Below, piece by piece: positions 6,678 through 16,115 of a DNA stretch of 47,372 bases. Position 1 is the stretch's first letter, and the number at the start of each line of letters is the position of its first letter. Source of the stretch: Caballeronia sp. BR00000012568055 (GTDB lineage Bacteria > Pseudomonadota > Gammaproteobacteria > Burkholderiales > Burkholderiaceae); NCBI RefSeq assembly GCF_029439455.1, contig NZ_JAQFVG010000322.1, positions 1 to 47,372 of the forward strand. The letters are read 5' to 3'. The position numbers were made by a program, and so were the translations under genes. Under the pieces are notes generated by a model, which was not told the DNA's origin, did not search any database, and saw nothing but the letters and a program-made list of their open reading frames with translations.

Positions 6678-8627
6678 TCACTTGGACGAGCGGACCACTT
6701 CGATTTTGAAGCGCGCCGCGCCGTAATCCGGCGGGCATTCCGGCACCGGCCCGGCGCAATCCGGCTGCCCGGCGAACGGCGACGGCGCGTTCGGATCGAG
6801 CGTAGCGGGGGCGGCGTCCTTGCCGAATTCGCCGAACACCGACACCGGCGTCAGTGCCGGGGCGCGGAAGACGCGCGGCGCGGACGACACCAGTGCGAGA
6901 AACTGCATGTCGCCGAGCGGCTTGCCGACCACCATCGGCCATTTCGGACCGGGCAGCGTGAGCGCGTGGCCCGCCGTGATGGCGTTGTCGTGATCGAGCA
7001 GATTGGGGAACAGCAGGGAGTATTGGCCGTCTGCGTCGACCATGAACAGATAGAGGTAACCGTTCTGCGCGCTGCTCAGCGTGATCTTGAGCTTGTCCTT
7101 TTCGGCAACGGCGCGCACCGAGGGAACCCTGGCCTCCACGTGCCGTGCCGGATCGGCATGCGCGGCGATCCGGTCCAGTTCCGCGACCGGCGTCCACGGC
7201 ACGGAGGGCGCAGGAAGAGCGGGCGGCTCGGCTGCCGGCGGCGCGATCGTCGGCGGGAGCGGTGCGTGTGCGGGCGGCGCGATCTCAGGCGCAATCCCCG
7301 CCGCAATCTCAGCCGCAATCTGCGATCCGGCGAGCGGCGGCGGCACGGCGTCGCTCCTGCGCTCCGGCGCGTTTTCCAGACCGCTGGCGCGGCTGGCTGG
7401 CGCGCGCCGTTCCATCGGTTCCGGTCCGATCAGCAGGGCCGCCGCCAGCGCAGCACTCACCAGCAGGCCGGCTCGCCACGCGCGTGCGGCGGGACGTGGC
7501 GTAACGGAGGGCTGCGTGTGCGCGCTCTGCGCAGGCGTGATCGGTGGCATCCGCGGCGTCACCTTCGGCCTGATACGCTGCTTCGGCTTCGTTGCCGGCG
7601 CGCTCTGCGCAGTTTGCGTCAGCCGATCCGTCTCGCCCGCGGCATTCAGCGTGGTCTCGAAGGCCTTGATGCAGCGCGTGCGCGCGTCCGGCCATAACGC
7701 GAGCGCGTGATCGACGGCGCGCATCAGAGCGGGCGAGTAACCGGGCGGCGCGGCCACCGAGAGCGGCACGAAATCATCCTCGACGATACGCCCGACCGCA
7801 GGCGGCGGCGTCTTGCCGAGAATCGCGAAATACACCAGCGCGCCGAGCGCGTAGATGTCGCTCCACGGGCCTTGTTTGAGCGCGGGTATTTCGGCGTACT
7901 GTTCAATCGGCGCATAGCCCGGTTTGAGGAAAGCGGTGAGCGCCTGCGTCATGTCGCCGATGACGCGGCGCGCCGAGCCGAAGTCGAGCAGCACGGGCCG
8001 CCCGCCGTCTTCGAGCAGCATGATGTTGTCCGGCGCGATATCCCGATGCCAGCAATGCTCCCGATGCAGCACGCCGATCGCCTCGATCAGCGGCGCGAGC
8101 AACGCGCGCAGCCAGGCTTCGTCGGGCGGCGCGGGCATGGCGCGCAGCGTGTCGCGCAGCGTCGCGCCCTTGAAATACGGCATCGCCATATAGGCGGTGC
8201 CGTTGCCTTCCCAGAAGCGGAACACCTTGACGAGCGCCGGATGATCGAAGCGCGCGAGAATCCGCGCCTCGTTGATAAAGCTCTTCAGGCCCATGCCAAA
8301 GGCCTCGGCGTGCTTGTCCGACTTCACTTCGACGTGCGTGCCGTGAATGCGCGACGCGAGCATCGCGGGCATGTACTCCTTGACGGCCACGTGCCGGTCC
8401 AGCGAAGTATCGTGCGCGAGATAGACGATGCCGAAGCCGCCCTCGCCGATCAGCGAGACGATCTCGAACTCCGCGAGCCGCGCGCCCGGCGGCAGCGCGT
8501 TGCCGAGGCCAGGCGACATCGGCATCGGCGACGGCGCTGCGAGAGCGGCCGATGTCGTGGGCGGCGCGCCCTTGCCGCCTCCGCTCGCGGCGACGATCAC
8601 GGTCTTGTCTTCGGCGTCGTCGCTCAT
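6678..8627 (-). CDS. ppkA: T6SS membrane Ser/Thr protein kinase (PpkA-like)
   Basis: This 649-residue protein kinase would phosphorylate the FHA protein of this cluster to switch on secretion, as PpkA does in the Pseudomonas aeruginosa H1-T6SS. The kinase domain covers about 54-330: glycine loop GEGGFG 61-66, Lys83 (VAVKEY), Glu120, catalytic HRDIAPDN 194-201 and DFG 215-217. A Pro-rich linker leads to a single membrane helix at about 386-401, then a periplasmic Pro/Ala-rich part and a DUF4384-like domain at about 505-600. P. aeruginosa PpkA instead has a von Willebrand type A C-terminus. Its start overlaps the tagF stop by 4 nt (ATGA), indicating translational coupling. The matching phosphatase lies in the other T6SS arm. 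Confidence 0.93.
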   Translation of the reverse strand: MSDDAEDKTVIVAASGGGKGAPPTTSAALAAPSPMPMSPGLGNALPPGARLAEFEIVSLIGEGGFGIVYLAHDTSLDRHVAVKEYMPAMLASRIHGTHVEVKSDKHAEAFGMGLKSFINEARILARFDHPALVKVFRFWEGNGTAYMAMPYFKGATLRDTLRAMPAPPDEAWLRALLAPLIEAIGVLHREHCWHRDIAPDNIMLLEDGGRPVLLDFGSARRVIGDMTQALTAFLKPGYAPIEQYAEIPALKQGPWSDIYALGALVYFAILGKTPPPAVGRIVEDDFVPLSVAAPPGYSPALMRAVDHALALWPDARTRCIKAFETTLNAAGETDRLTQTAQSAPATKPKQRIRPKVTPRMPPITPAQSAHTQPSVTPRPAARAWRAGLLVSAALAAALLIGPEPMERRAPASRASGLENAPERRSDAVPPPLAGSQIAAEIAAGIAPEIAPPAHAPLPPTIAPPAAEPPALPAPSVPWTPVAELDRIAAHADPARHVEARVPSVRAVAEKDKLKITLSSAQNGYLYLFMVDADGQYSLLFPNLLDHDNAITAGHALTLPGPKWPMVVGKPLGDMQFLALVSSAPRVFRAPALTPVSVFGEFGKDAAPATLDPNAPSPFAGQPDCAGPVPECPPDYGAARFKIEVVRSSK

Positions 8628-9322
8628 GATCTTCCGCCAGTGAGCAGGGTTACGAAAAGCTCAGCGTCCGGCAGTCCGGGCGCGATCCACAGGGCGTAGC
8701 GGGGTACGGCGTCGGCGCTGGCGTTGGCGCTGGTGCCGGCGACTTCGGCCCGGTCCGACTTGAGCGCGGTCCACACGCTGCATGCATCGATCGATGCTGC
8801 TTTCGGCCAGGCGCGCCGGCCTGCACGCATGCCCGGCGGCGTCTGTTCCGCCAGATGCGCTTCGAGCCAGGAAACCGGCCGGTCGAAGCGCAGCGCCGCC
8901 AGCGCGATCCGCTCGATCTCGTGCAGCCAGCGCCACAGCAAGGTGAAGGTGTCGGTGCTGGCGGGCGCGGCATCGAAGGGCGCGGCGATGGTGAGCGGAA
9001 AGTAGCGCCCGACGCGATCCACCGATGGCATCACCACACCGCTCCAGCACGCGCGCGCAGGGTCGCCGGGCGGCGCGCCGAGCGCATCGGGCATGGCGAA
9101 GAAGCGCCAGACCGGGCTTGACAGATAGGCCGGCAGCCACGCCTCGCCGAGCCGCGCGCGGCTTTCCTGCAGGCCTGCGGCGAGCCAGCGGTCCCACGGC
9201 GCGACAAAGCTCGCGGGCAGCCGGCGCGAGGCGAAATCGCCGAGCGCGGGCAGCTTGCCGTACCAGCCGGCCGCGCGGATTTCGCCGGACGAGGCGGGCG
9301 TGCTCACAGCATTTCCGGGCAT
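8624..9322 (-). CDS. tagF: T6SS post-translational regulator TagF
   Basis: The 232-residue product begins with the TagF (DUF2094) signature GWYGKLPALGDFASRRLP, followed by a segment with FVAPWDRWLAAGL, WRFFAMPD, WSGVVMPSVDRVGRYFPLT and a C-terminal FVTLLTGG. TagF represses T6SS assembly post-translationally in Pseudomonas and Agrobacterium, in the latter through the FHA protein. In some species it is fused to the PppA phosphatase; here the two are separate and in different operons. Its ATG at 9322 lies inside the end of tssM (19-nt overlap) and its stop overlaps the kinase start, so three genes are tightly coupled. A GTG at 9307 is a possible later start. Confidence 0.9.
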   Translation of the reverse strand: MPGNAVSTPASSGEIRAAGWYGKLPALGDFASRRLPASFVAPWDRWLAAGLQESRARLGEAWLPAYLSSPVWRFFAMPDALGAPPGDPARACWSGVVMPSVDRVGRYFPLTIAAPFDAAPASTDTFTLLWRWLHEIERIALAALRFDRPVSWLEAHLAEQTPPGMRAGRRAWPKAASIDACSVWTALKSDRAEVAGTSANASADAVPRYALWIAPGLPDAELFVTLLTGGRS

Positions 9323-12300
9323 TGGAACGCACGCAGCTCCGCAAGACTGAACGGGTTCTGCACGCTGCCCGTGGTGACTTCGAAGCGCACGTGACGACCT
9401 TCGATATCGAAAGTGGCAAAAAAACGCTCCGGCTGTTCGGTCGGCTCGATCTTCATGCGGTCGAACATGCGGAACAGCGCCCACGCGCCGTCGTAGGCGA
9501 GCGGTCCGGCGTCGCTGGTCGGCGGCGGCGTGAGCTGCACGCTCACACGCGATGCCCCGTGCGCCGACGGCCATTGCACCGGCACGGCAAGCTGTGGTCC
9601 GTGCGCATAACTGACGATCTGGCCGTCGATATCCAGCGTGAACTGCAGGATCGATGCGTCCATTTCCACGGGCCTGAAAGTGAGCGTGAGCGAAGGCTGC
9701 GGACCGCCCGCCGCGAAGAAAACCGCGCGAATGGTGGCGGCGCGTTCGAAGTCGGCGAGACCGGCGGCGCTGGTCGTGGCCGCCGTGCCATCGACCTTCT
9801 TGTAGGCCCACGGATGCGCGGAGGTATCGACATCGGCGGCGAGGCTTTTCTGGAAGAACGCGTCGAGCTTGCCGTTCGGCGCGAACAGCGTGCCGAAGTC
9901 CTGCGTGGTGACATCGGCTTGCGCGGCGAGGTCGAACGGATAGCGGCCGCGGGTCACCTGACGGCACCATGAGGCGAGCGGACGCACATCGCTCGCTGAA
10001 ATCGATCGTCTGGTGTGCTGCACATTCACCGCGCTGGTCTGGACCAGATCCGTCAGCGCCGCGCCCAGCGGATCGGGCATTTGCGCGGCCAGCGCGCGCA
10101 GCCGCGCGAGCACGTCGGAGGCGGGCGGCGCGACCTTCTGCTGCATCGCCGCGTCTACCGCGCTCAGATACACGTAAAGCTCCGAAAGCAGCGAGACAGT
10201 CGATGCGATCGGCGCGGGCTGGCCGGGAGCGGGCGCTTCGACCAGGGCGCGCAGCCGCGCGAAACGGTCATCGACGGCTTTCTCCGGCTTGTCCGTGACG
10301 CTGGCGGCGGCCCCGGATGCGGGTGGATTCGCGCCCGCCCACTGACGCACGGTGGTGCCGATCGAATCGAAGGTCTGGCTGGCGCGCTCGGGAATGCTCG
10401 GCGCGGCGGGCGCGCGCACCGACAACGCGGTTTCGCGCGCCGCTTCGCGCACGAATGCGACCAGCGGCGAATCCGGCGCGGACAGCACGCGCACGGTCTC
10501 TGCGCTCTGCGTAAGCCCCTGGGCGGGAATCAGGCGCAGATCGGCGAGATATGCCTCCCAGGCGTCGATATAGTCGTGTGCGTAGCGCCGGCGCGCGCCA
10601 TCGGTGAGACGCTCGACCGAACTCGCCTCGCCCGATGCGCCCGCGCCCAGCACCCACGGCGCTTCGTCGCGCACGGTCTGCGCACTGCGCCCGAGCGCGG
10701 CGAGAAAGCTTCCGTAGTAGCACTCGGCGGTGAAGAGGCCCGGCACGCCGTCGGTGAGGGGCTTGCCGCTGGTGCGCTCGAATACCAGCGGCGCGTTCAC
10801 GCCGCCCGCGCGCGCCACCGAAAACGGCACGCAGCGGGCCACGTCGGAGGCGTGCGCGGCCCGTTCGTAGACCTGCTGATCGAGCCGTTCGCGCAACAGC
10901 CGCGCGCGCGTGGCAGCGACCAGCGAGGCGTCGAGCGGGCGGCTGGAGCGGATCGCGCCGTGCGCGAACAGCGCATCGAGATGTGCGGCGAGTCCGGCGC
11001 GTTCGCTGTCGGATACACCGGCGGGCAGCGCGCGATTCCAGTCGGCGAGGGTGGCGGCCTTGAGCGCGCGGATATCCTGATGTCGCGAATCGTAGAGCGA
11101 CAAATACGTCTTGAGCGCCTCGTAGGCCTGTGCGGGCGTGCCAGCCGCGGCATTGCGCAACTGCATTTCCGCGCGTGCCGACAGATACGGCAGAAGCCAG
11201 GCGTCGAGCAGGCGCTGGTAGGTCTGGCTGGCGGCATCGGCGAGTTTCGCGCCTTGCCAGAGACCCCATTGCATCGACAGCGGGGCGTCGGCGGCATCGA
11301 TCGGCGCAGCGTTGCCGAGCGTGCGCGCCGCCGAGAGCAGGGGCGTGGCCTGCGCGAGCAGCGTCGCGTCGGCCATGCGCGAAGGGTCCGCGAGCGCCGA
11401 CGACTTGACGGCCAGCGCGCGCGCGGCCTGATCGACGGCGGCGACATAAGCGCGATTGCGCAGGTAGCTCACGCTCCACAGGCTCACGGCGAGCGCCGCC
11501 GCCAGCATGATCGCCGCATGGCAGGCGAAGCGCAGCAGATGACGGCGGCGCATCCAGCGCAGATTGCCGACCGCGAGGCCCTGCTCGGCGAATACCACGT
11601 CGGTCAGCGCGCGGCGGATAAAGAAGCTGCGCGCCGCGCCCCGGTTCGCGCGCGGTGCGGCGCGTTCGAGCCGGAGCGCATTTTTGAGCGAGGCGAGCAC
11701 GCGGTCGATCGGCGCGCCGCTCTGCGTGCCGCTCGTGACGTAGACGCCGCGCATGAAGGGCGCATCGCGCGATGACGACTGCACGAACACATCGCTCAGA
11801 AAGGTTTCGAGCACGGGCCGGAACGCGGCGAATTGCTGAGGAAAACCGACGATCGCCGCGCGCGTGGCGACGCTCGATTCCTGGTCCGTGCGCATCAGCA
11901 CGCGCGAAACCAGGCGCGTTTCGATCAGGTCGAGTTCCTCGCCGATGCGCCGGGCGAAGGCATCGTCGGACAGCGTGCGCGCGCCGGCCCGTGAAGCACG
12001 GTCGGCGTCGTCCATTGGCAGCGTGAAGCCGAACACCTGAGCGCGCGCTTCGCTGTCGAGATCGGCAAAGAATTCAGTGAAGCCCGGCAGCAGGTCGGCC
12101 TTGGTGACCATCACGTAGACCGGAAAGCGCGTGCCCAGATGCTCGCTCAGTTCATGCAGACGCGCGCGCAGGGCCGCAGCGGTCTGCGCGCGCCGGGCGT
12201 CGTCGGCCTGCAGCAGTTCATCGACGCTGACGGCGAGCAGCGCGCCATTGATCGGCTCGCGCGGACGTGTCTTGCGCAACAGTGACAGAAACCCGTGCCA

Positions 12301-13008
12301 GGCGGCGCTGTCGGCGGCGATATCGCTTTCCTGCGTGGTATAGCGCCCGGCGGTGTCGATCATCACGGCGCGGTCGGTGAACCACCAGTCGCAATGACGC
12401 GTGCCGCCGATTCCGCCGATCCGGTTCGCATGCCAGCCCGCGCCCGGCGACGCCTGCGCCTGCGCGTGCGGCCCCGGCGCGAATTTGTCGGCGAGCGGGA
12501 AGCTGAGGCCCGAATACTCGAGCACCGTGGTCTTGCCCGATCCCGATGTGCCGATCAGCACATACCACGGCAATCGATACAAATACTGACGCCCTGTGAG
12601 CGATAGCCAATCGCGCCATCCGGGCCGGCTGCCCGCTGCGTTGACGCGCGCTTCGCGCAGCGCGGCGACAGCGCGGTCGAAGCGCCGCGCGAGTTCCGCG
12701 ACCTCGTCGGCCCCCGGCGGGGGCGTGTCGTGCGCATCCGGCGCTTCGCTGGCGCGGCGATCGACCAGGCCGTGCGCCAGCACATGATTACGCCAGATCG
12801 CGCGGCCGATCAGCCACAGCCCGCGCAGCGCCACGCACAGCACCAGCGCGCCGATCGCCGCGCCGCGCGCGAACGGCGTATCGAGCGGACGATGCTGGCC
12901 GACCGAGACCAGCGGCCCGATCCACCAGATCAGCACGCCCGCCATGGCGAGCGCAAGCGTGAGCAACAGAAGCGGGTGAAACAGGATCGACAGGATTTTC
13001 TTCAGCAC
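9304..13008 (-). CDS. tssM: T6SS inner-membrane protein TssM (IcmF family)
   Basis: TssM, 1234 residues, links the inner-membrane TssL to the outer-membrane lipoprotein TssJ. Two membrane helices lie at about 8-28 and 42-68 and a third near 493-515; the region between is cytoplasmic and the long C-terminal part periplasmic. The cytoplasmic domain has an intact Walker A motif, GTSGSGKT, at about 153-160, which is lost in some homologues. The C-terminus shows the beta-rich DUF1215-type region that binds TssJ. The annotated start is a GTG at 13008 with GAGGAG seven bases upstream; a longer frame without a site opens upstream and runs antisense into tssL. The gene is 43 bp after tssL and overlaps tagF. 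Confidence 0.95.
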   Translation of the reverse strand: MLKKILSILFHPLLLLTLALAMAGVLIWWIGPLVSVGQHRPLDTPFARGAAIGALVLCVALRGLWLIGRAIWRNHVLAHGLVDRRASEAPDAHDTPPPGADEVAELARRFDRAVAALREARVNAAGSRPGWRDWLSLTGRQYLYRLPWYVLIGTSGSGKTTVLEYSGLSFPLADKFAPGPHAQAQASPGAGWHANRIGGIGGTRHCDWWFTDRAVMIDTAGRYTTQESDIAADSAAWHGFLSLLRKTRPREPINGALLAVSVDELLQADDARRAQTAAALRARLHELSEHLGTRFPVYVMVTKADLLPGFTEFFADLDSEARAQVFGFTLPMDDADRASRAGARTLSDDAFARRIGEELDLIETRLVSRVLMRTDQESSVATRAAIVGFPQQFAAFRPVLETFLSDVFVQSSSRDAPFMRGVYVTSGTQSGAPIDRVLASLKNALRLERAAPRANRGAARSFFIRRALTDVVFAEQGLAVGNLRWMRRRHLLRFACHAAIMLAAALAVSLWSVSYLRNRAYVAAVDQAARALAVKSSALADPSRMADATLLAQATPLLSAARTLGNAAPIDAADAPLSMQWGLWQGAKLADAASQTYQRLLDAWLLPYLSARAEMQLRNAAAGTPAQAYEALKTYLSLYDSRHQDIRALKAATLADWNRALPAGVSDSERAGLAAHLDALFAHGAIRSSRPLDASLVAATRARLLRERLDQQVYERAAHASDVARCVPFSVARAGGVNAPLVFERTSGKPLTDGVPGLFTAECYYGSFLAALGRSAQTVRDEAPWVLGAGASGEASSVERLTDGARRRYAHDYIDAWEAYLADLRLIPAQGLTQSAETVRVLSAPDSPLVAFVREAARETALSVRAPAAPSIPERASQTFDSIGTTVRQWAGANPPASGAAASVTDKPEKAVDDRFARLRALVEAPAPGQPAPIASTVSLLSELYVYLSAVDAAMQQKVAPPASDVLARLRALAAQMPDPLGAALTDLVQTSAVNVQHTRRSISASDVRPLASWCRQVTRGRYPFDLAAQADVTTQDFGTLFAPNGKLDAFFQKSLAADVDTSAHPWAYKKVDGTAATTSAAGLADFERAATIRAVFFAAGGPQPSLTLTFRPVEMDASILQFTLDIDGQIVSYAHGPQLAVPVQWPSAHGASRVSVQLTPPPTSDAGPLAYDGAWALFRMFDRMKIEPTEQPERFFATFDIEGRHVRFEVTTGSVQNPFSLAELRAFQCPEML

Positions 13009-13051
13009 GACGGATCTCCTCGCAACGTCGAAGAACAGGGAGCGGCGGCGT

Positions 13052-14500
13052 TCAGCCCGGTTTGGCGAACAGCGTGATTTCGACGCGGCGATTGCGCGCG
13101 CGCCCGGCATAGGTGTCGTCGGAGGCGACGGGCGCGGTGTCGGCGAAACCTTGCGCTTCGACGCGCGCCGCGCCGATCGTGTCGGCGAGCCGCGCGCGCA
13201 CGCCTTCCGCGCGTTCGCGCGAGAGCTGCCAGTTGGATGCATAGCGCGCCGAATGCACGGCGATGCCGTCCGTATGTCCGCCGACCAGAACCTTTCCCGG
13301 CAAATCGCTGAGCGCCGCCGCCACGCGTGCGACCAGCGCTTCGGCGGGCGCTTCGAGGCGCGCGCTGCCGGGTGCGAAGGTGGCGTCGCCCGCCAGCGTG
13401 GTCACGGTGCGGTCCGGCAACTCCTTCAGATCGATGCGCCCGGCGGCGAGATCGGGCGCAAGCAGGCTCGCGAGCCGCGGATGCCGCGTGGCGGCGTCGG
13501 GCACGGCCAGATCCGGCGCGGCCGAGGACGGAACCACGGCGGCGGGTGTGCGGATCGCGGCGATATCGGCGAACACCGGGTCCGAGACGCGATTGATCGA
13601 CACGCTGAACGCAACGAACACGCCGGCGAGCATCAAACCGGCCGCGGCGGCGACCAGCCACGACGGCACCACGTCCGTCACGCGGCGCGGCGGCGCGCTG
13701 GCCGGTTGCCAGTGCGGCGACAATTCCGCGCAGGGCGCGCCACGCTGCGCGCGGATGATTTCGGAGAGCCGGCGGCGCAACAGATCGAGCGCGTGCTGGC
13801 CGTTTTCATGCACGCGGTACTGGCCTTCGAAGCCGAGCGCGAGCGTGAGCGCGACCAGTTCCAGCAAGTCGATATGGCGTGCCGGATCCTCGGCGAAACA
13901 GGTGAGCAACTGGAACACTTTGCTGCCGCCGCGCGCCTCGTTGTGGAACATCACCAGCAGGCTGTACTGAGGCCAGAGCGCCGCGCCCCACGGCGTGCTG
14001 CACGCGGCTTCGTCGATCAGCGTGCACAGGATATAGCGTGCCGCCAGCGTCGCTTCCTGCGACACGCCGTTGCGGTGCGCATCGATCTCGAAGCGCCGCA
14101 CCGCCCGCGCGAGCGTGTCGCGCAGGGCGGCGGCCTGGGTTGCGCGGGTGCTCGCGCGCAAATGCGCAGCGGCGTGCAGGAGCGGCGCGCAGGCCTGCAC
14201 GAGCGGATTGAGCGCGCCGCCGCCGGACAGCAGTTCGGTCAGATCGGCCGGCTCGGTGAACGATGGCTCGCGTTTGCCGGAGCCGCCCAGGTCACCGAAG
14301 GCGTTCAGCGCCGGGTCACCGCCGCCGCCGCCGAAGCCGCTGCCATCGGCGGTGGCCGGTTCGCCGGGATGCTGGGCGAAGCTTTCGAGCGGATCGAAAG
14401 CGTACGCGCTGCCCGCGCGCGTATCGAGCCGGGTCGATGGCGCGGGCTTCACGATGGTCGGCTCCAGGTCCGGTGAATAAGCGGATTCGTCGTGCGTCAT
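13052..14500 (-). CDS. tssL: T6SS inner-membrane protein TssL with OmpA-like peptidoglycan-binding domain
   Basis: The 482-residue protein has a variable N-terminus, a DotU/IcmH domain at about 85-265 (NPLVQACAPLLHAAAHLR, YILCTLIDEAACSTPWG, HNEARGGSKVFQLL), one membrane helix at about 280-302 (WLVAAAAGLMLAGVFVAF) and an OmpA-type periplasmic domain at about 365-480 with GGHTDGIAV and ARNRRVEI. It is thus the evolved TssL form that anchors the membrane complex to peptidoglycan itself, without a separate TagL-type protein. GAGAG precedes the ATG. It lies between tssK and tssM with gaps of about 40 bp. Confidence 0.95.
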   Translation of the reverse strand: MTHDESAYSPDLEPTIVKPAPSTRLDTRAGSAYAFDPLESFAQHPGEPATADGSGFGGGGGDPALNAFGDLGGSGKREPSFTEPADLTELLSGGGALNPLVQACAPLLHAAAHLRASTRATQAAALRDTLARAVRRFEIDAHRNGVSQEATLAARYILCTLIDEAACSTPWGAALWPQYSLLVMFHNEARGGSKVFQLLTCFAEDPARHIDLLELVALTLALGFEGQYRVHENGQHALDLLRRRLSEIIRAQRGAPCAELSPHWQPASAPPRRVTDVVPSWLVAAAAGLMLAGVFVAFSVSINRVSDPVFADIAAIRTPAAVVPSSAAPDLAVPDAATRHPRLASLLAPDLAAGRIDLKELPDRTVTTLAGDATFAPGSARLEAPAEALVARVAAALSDLPGKVLVGGHTDGIAVHSARYASNWQLSRERAEGVRARLADTIGAARVEAQGFADTAPVASDDTYAGRARNRRVEITLFAKPG

Positions 14501-14539
14501 GGCAACTCTCTGAAAGAAGATCGGTGCTCGCGCGGCGGC

Positions 14540-15940
14540 TCACTGCCGCACGGCCCAGCATTCGAGTTCCAGGCCGGGAAAGTCGCCGAGCACGTGCATG
14601 GCCAGGCGGCCGCTTTTTTCGAGCTGCTTCCACAGATCGCCGTCCGGTTCGAGCGCGAAATAGTCATAGCCCGCATGCACCGGAATCTGCGGCGGCACGG
14701 TCGGCAAAGGTCGCAGCGCGATGCCTGGCAGCGCGAGCGTGACGATTTCCTGTATCCGTTCGGCGGGCGCGGCCTTGACCTGAGTCGGAAAGCGCACTCG
14801 CAGCGCTTCGGCGGGCATCTGCGCACGCGCGGCGAATACCAGCATCGCGCGTTTGAGCAGGTCGGGCTCGTGCAGCGTGGCGAGCCGCTGACGTGGCGCG
14901 GGCTCCGTCATCTCGATGCGCTGCGCCGTCTGCGGCAGATTCCAGCCGGGCGCTTCGCGGATCTCTTTCATCAGCATGCCGAAGCATTCGTTGAGCGCAT
15001 CGTGCCGATAAGAAATTTTTTGCCCCGGACGACGCCGCGTGTCGAAGGTGGCGAGTTCGCCTGCCAGCGCGCGCATTGATTCGAACAGACGCGCCGGATG
15101 CAGCACCGGCATGTCCTTCATGTGCTCGAACACCAGCTCATGGCGATTCACCAGCATGAGCAGCAGCGCATCGGCGATTTCCGCGACGCCGCCGCCGCGC
15201 CGCTGCGTGAAGCGCGCCGCGAAGTTCTCGCCGTGCTGATGCAGCAGGCCGCAGAGATCGCGCAGCAGGGCATCGAGCGCGGGCTGGCGATTCACATCGA
15301 GCGCAGGAGGGATATACGCCGGGTCGAGCGTCACGCGGCGGTCCGCGCCGCGCGCCAGCACGCGCGCCACGCCGATGGTCGCGTAAGCGTCGGTGGCGTC
15401 GCGCGCGAGCATCAGACGCAGATTCGGCGTGGCGGTCTGCAAATGTGCGTTTTGTTGCGAACCAGCGACGTTGTCGGCGACTTCGACTTCGTTCATGCGA
15501 TAGCGCAGGTCGTGCGGGACATCGATGAGCGCGTCGGCATGAACGTCGGCATATGCGTCGGCATGAACGTCGGCGGGACGGTCCGCCAGACGCAGGCCGA
15601 CATCGAATTCCTTGGCGCCGTGGCGAGCCAGCGGCAGCGCCAGCAGCACGGTCTCACCGCGCGCGTCCGAGGGGATTTCAAGCGGCGCGGGTGCGGGGGC
15701 ATCGTCGGGAAAGGAGAAGTACGTGCCGTCAGGCAGATGGCCGATGCCGCGCGTCAACGCGATCTTGCCCAGTTCGAGCGCGAGCGGATCGAGTGCGAGC
15801 GACAGCGTGCCCCATGCCCAGCTTTCGGTGCCGAGCACATGAGCGCGCAACTGGTGCTCGACGTAGCGGTCGTGCTGCTGAAAATGATGTGGCTGCAAAA
15901 ACAAGCCTTCGGACCAAATCACGCGTTGATGCCAGGTCAT
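14540..15940 (-). CDS. tssK: T6SS baseplate protein TssK
   Basis: TssK, 466 residues, trimerises and connects the baseplate wedge to the TssLM membrane complex. The N-terminus MTWHQRVIWSEGLFLQPHHF is diagnostic for the family, and LFESMRALAGELATF and the C-terminal YDYFALE segment also fit. GAGGTG precedes the ATG at 15940; the frame continues upstream but those residues come from a tandem repeat and are unlikely to be translated. An in-frame 12-bp repeat adds an Asp/His/Ala-rich ADVHADAY-ADVHADAL segment near residues 120-140, probably a tolerated surface-loop expansion. Confidence 0.95.
   Translation of the reverse strand: MTWHQRVIWSEGLFLQPHHFQQHDRYVEHQLRAHVLGTESWAWGTLSLALDPLALELGKIALTRGIGHLPDGTYFSFPDDAPAPAPLEIPSDARGETVLLALPLARHGAKEFDVGLRLADRPADVHADAYADVHADALIDVPHDLRYRMNEVEVADNVAGSQQNAHLQTATPNLRLMLARDATDAYATIGVARVLARGADRRVTLDPAYIPPALDVNRQPALDALLRDLCGLLHQHGENFAARFTQRRGGGVAEIADALLLMLVNRHELVFEHMKDMPVLHPARLFESMRALAGELATFDTRRRPGQKISYRHDALNECFGMLMKEIREAPGWNLPQTAQRIEMTEPAPRQRLATLHEPDLLKRAMLVFAARAQMPAEALRVRFPTQVKAAPAERIQEIVTLALPGIALRPLPTVPPQIPVHAGYDYFALEPDGDLWKQLEKSGRLAMHVLGDFPGLELECWAVRQ
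15531..15576. repeat. 12-bp tandem repeat inside tssK
   Basis: Alternating GCGTCGGCATGA and ACGTCGGCATAT-type units occur about four times in a row (two copies of a 24-bp unit). They are in frame and encode two copies of an ADVHADA(Y/L) octapeptide in TssK. The unit length is a multiple of three, so copy-number change would keep the frame. Confidence 0.85.
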
Positions 15941-16010
15941 GTGCGCACCTCGTTGCCGGAACCGGCGCGGTTGCCGCTGCCGCGTGGCGCGCGGCTCGGG
16001 CGATAAAGGG

Positions 16011-16055
16011 ACAAGCGGTAATCGAACAAGCGGTAATCGAACAAGCGATAAACGA
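16011..16055. repeat. 15-bp tandem repeat, three copies, upstream of tssK
   Basis: ACAAGCGGTAATCGA occurs twice exactly (16011-16025 and 16026-16040), followed by ACAAGCGATAAACGA. The array lies in the 175-bp gap between tssJ and tssK, about 70 bp before the tssK start on the minus strand. It could hold regulator sites or alter spacing in the operon mRNA; function is unknown. The remainder of the gap shows no gene. Confidence 0.9.
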
Positions 16056-16115
16056 ATCAGCGGCGCGCGATTGAACCCGCTTGCGGCGCAGCGCGTGCGT
16101 TCATGGCGCATCGGC

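Noticed and set aside
13009..13242. 78-residue N-terminal extension of TssM
   Set aside because: It overlaps tssL antisense to its normal reading, is Arg/Ser/Pro-rich, and would bury the GAGGAG site before the GTG at 13008.
15941..16111. N-terminal extension of TssK encoded by the 15-bp repeat
   Set aside because: The MTWHQRVIWSEG start is conserved in the family and has its own GAGGTG site; the upstream residues are repeat-derived.
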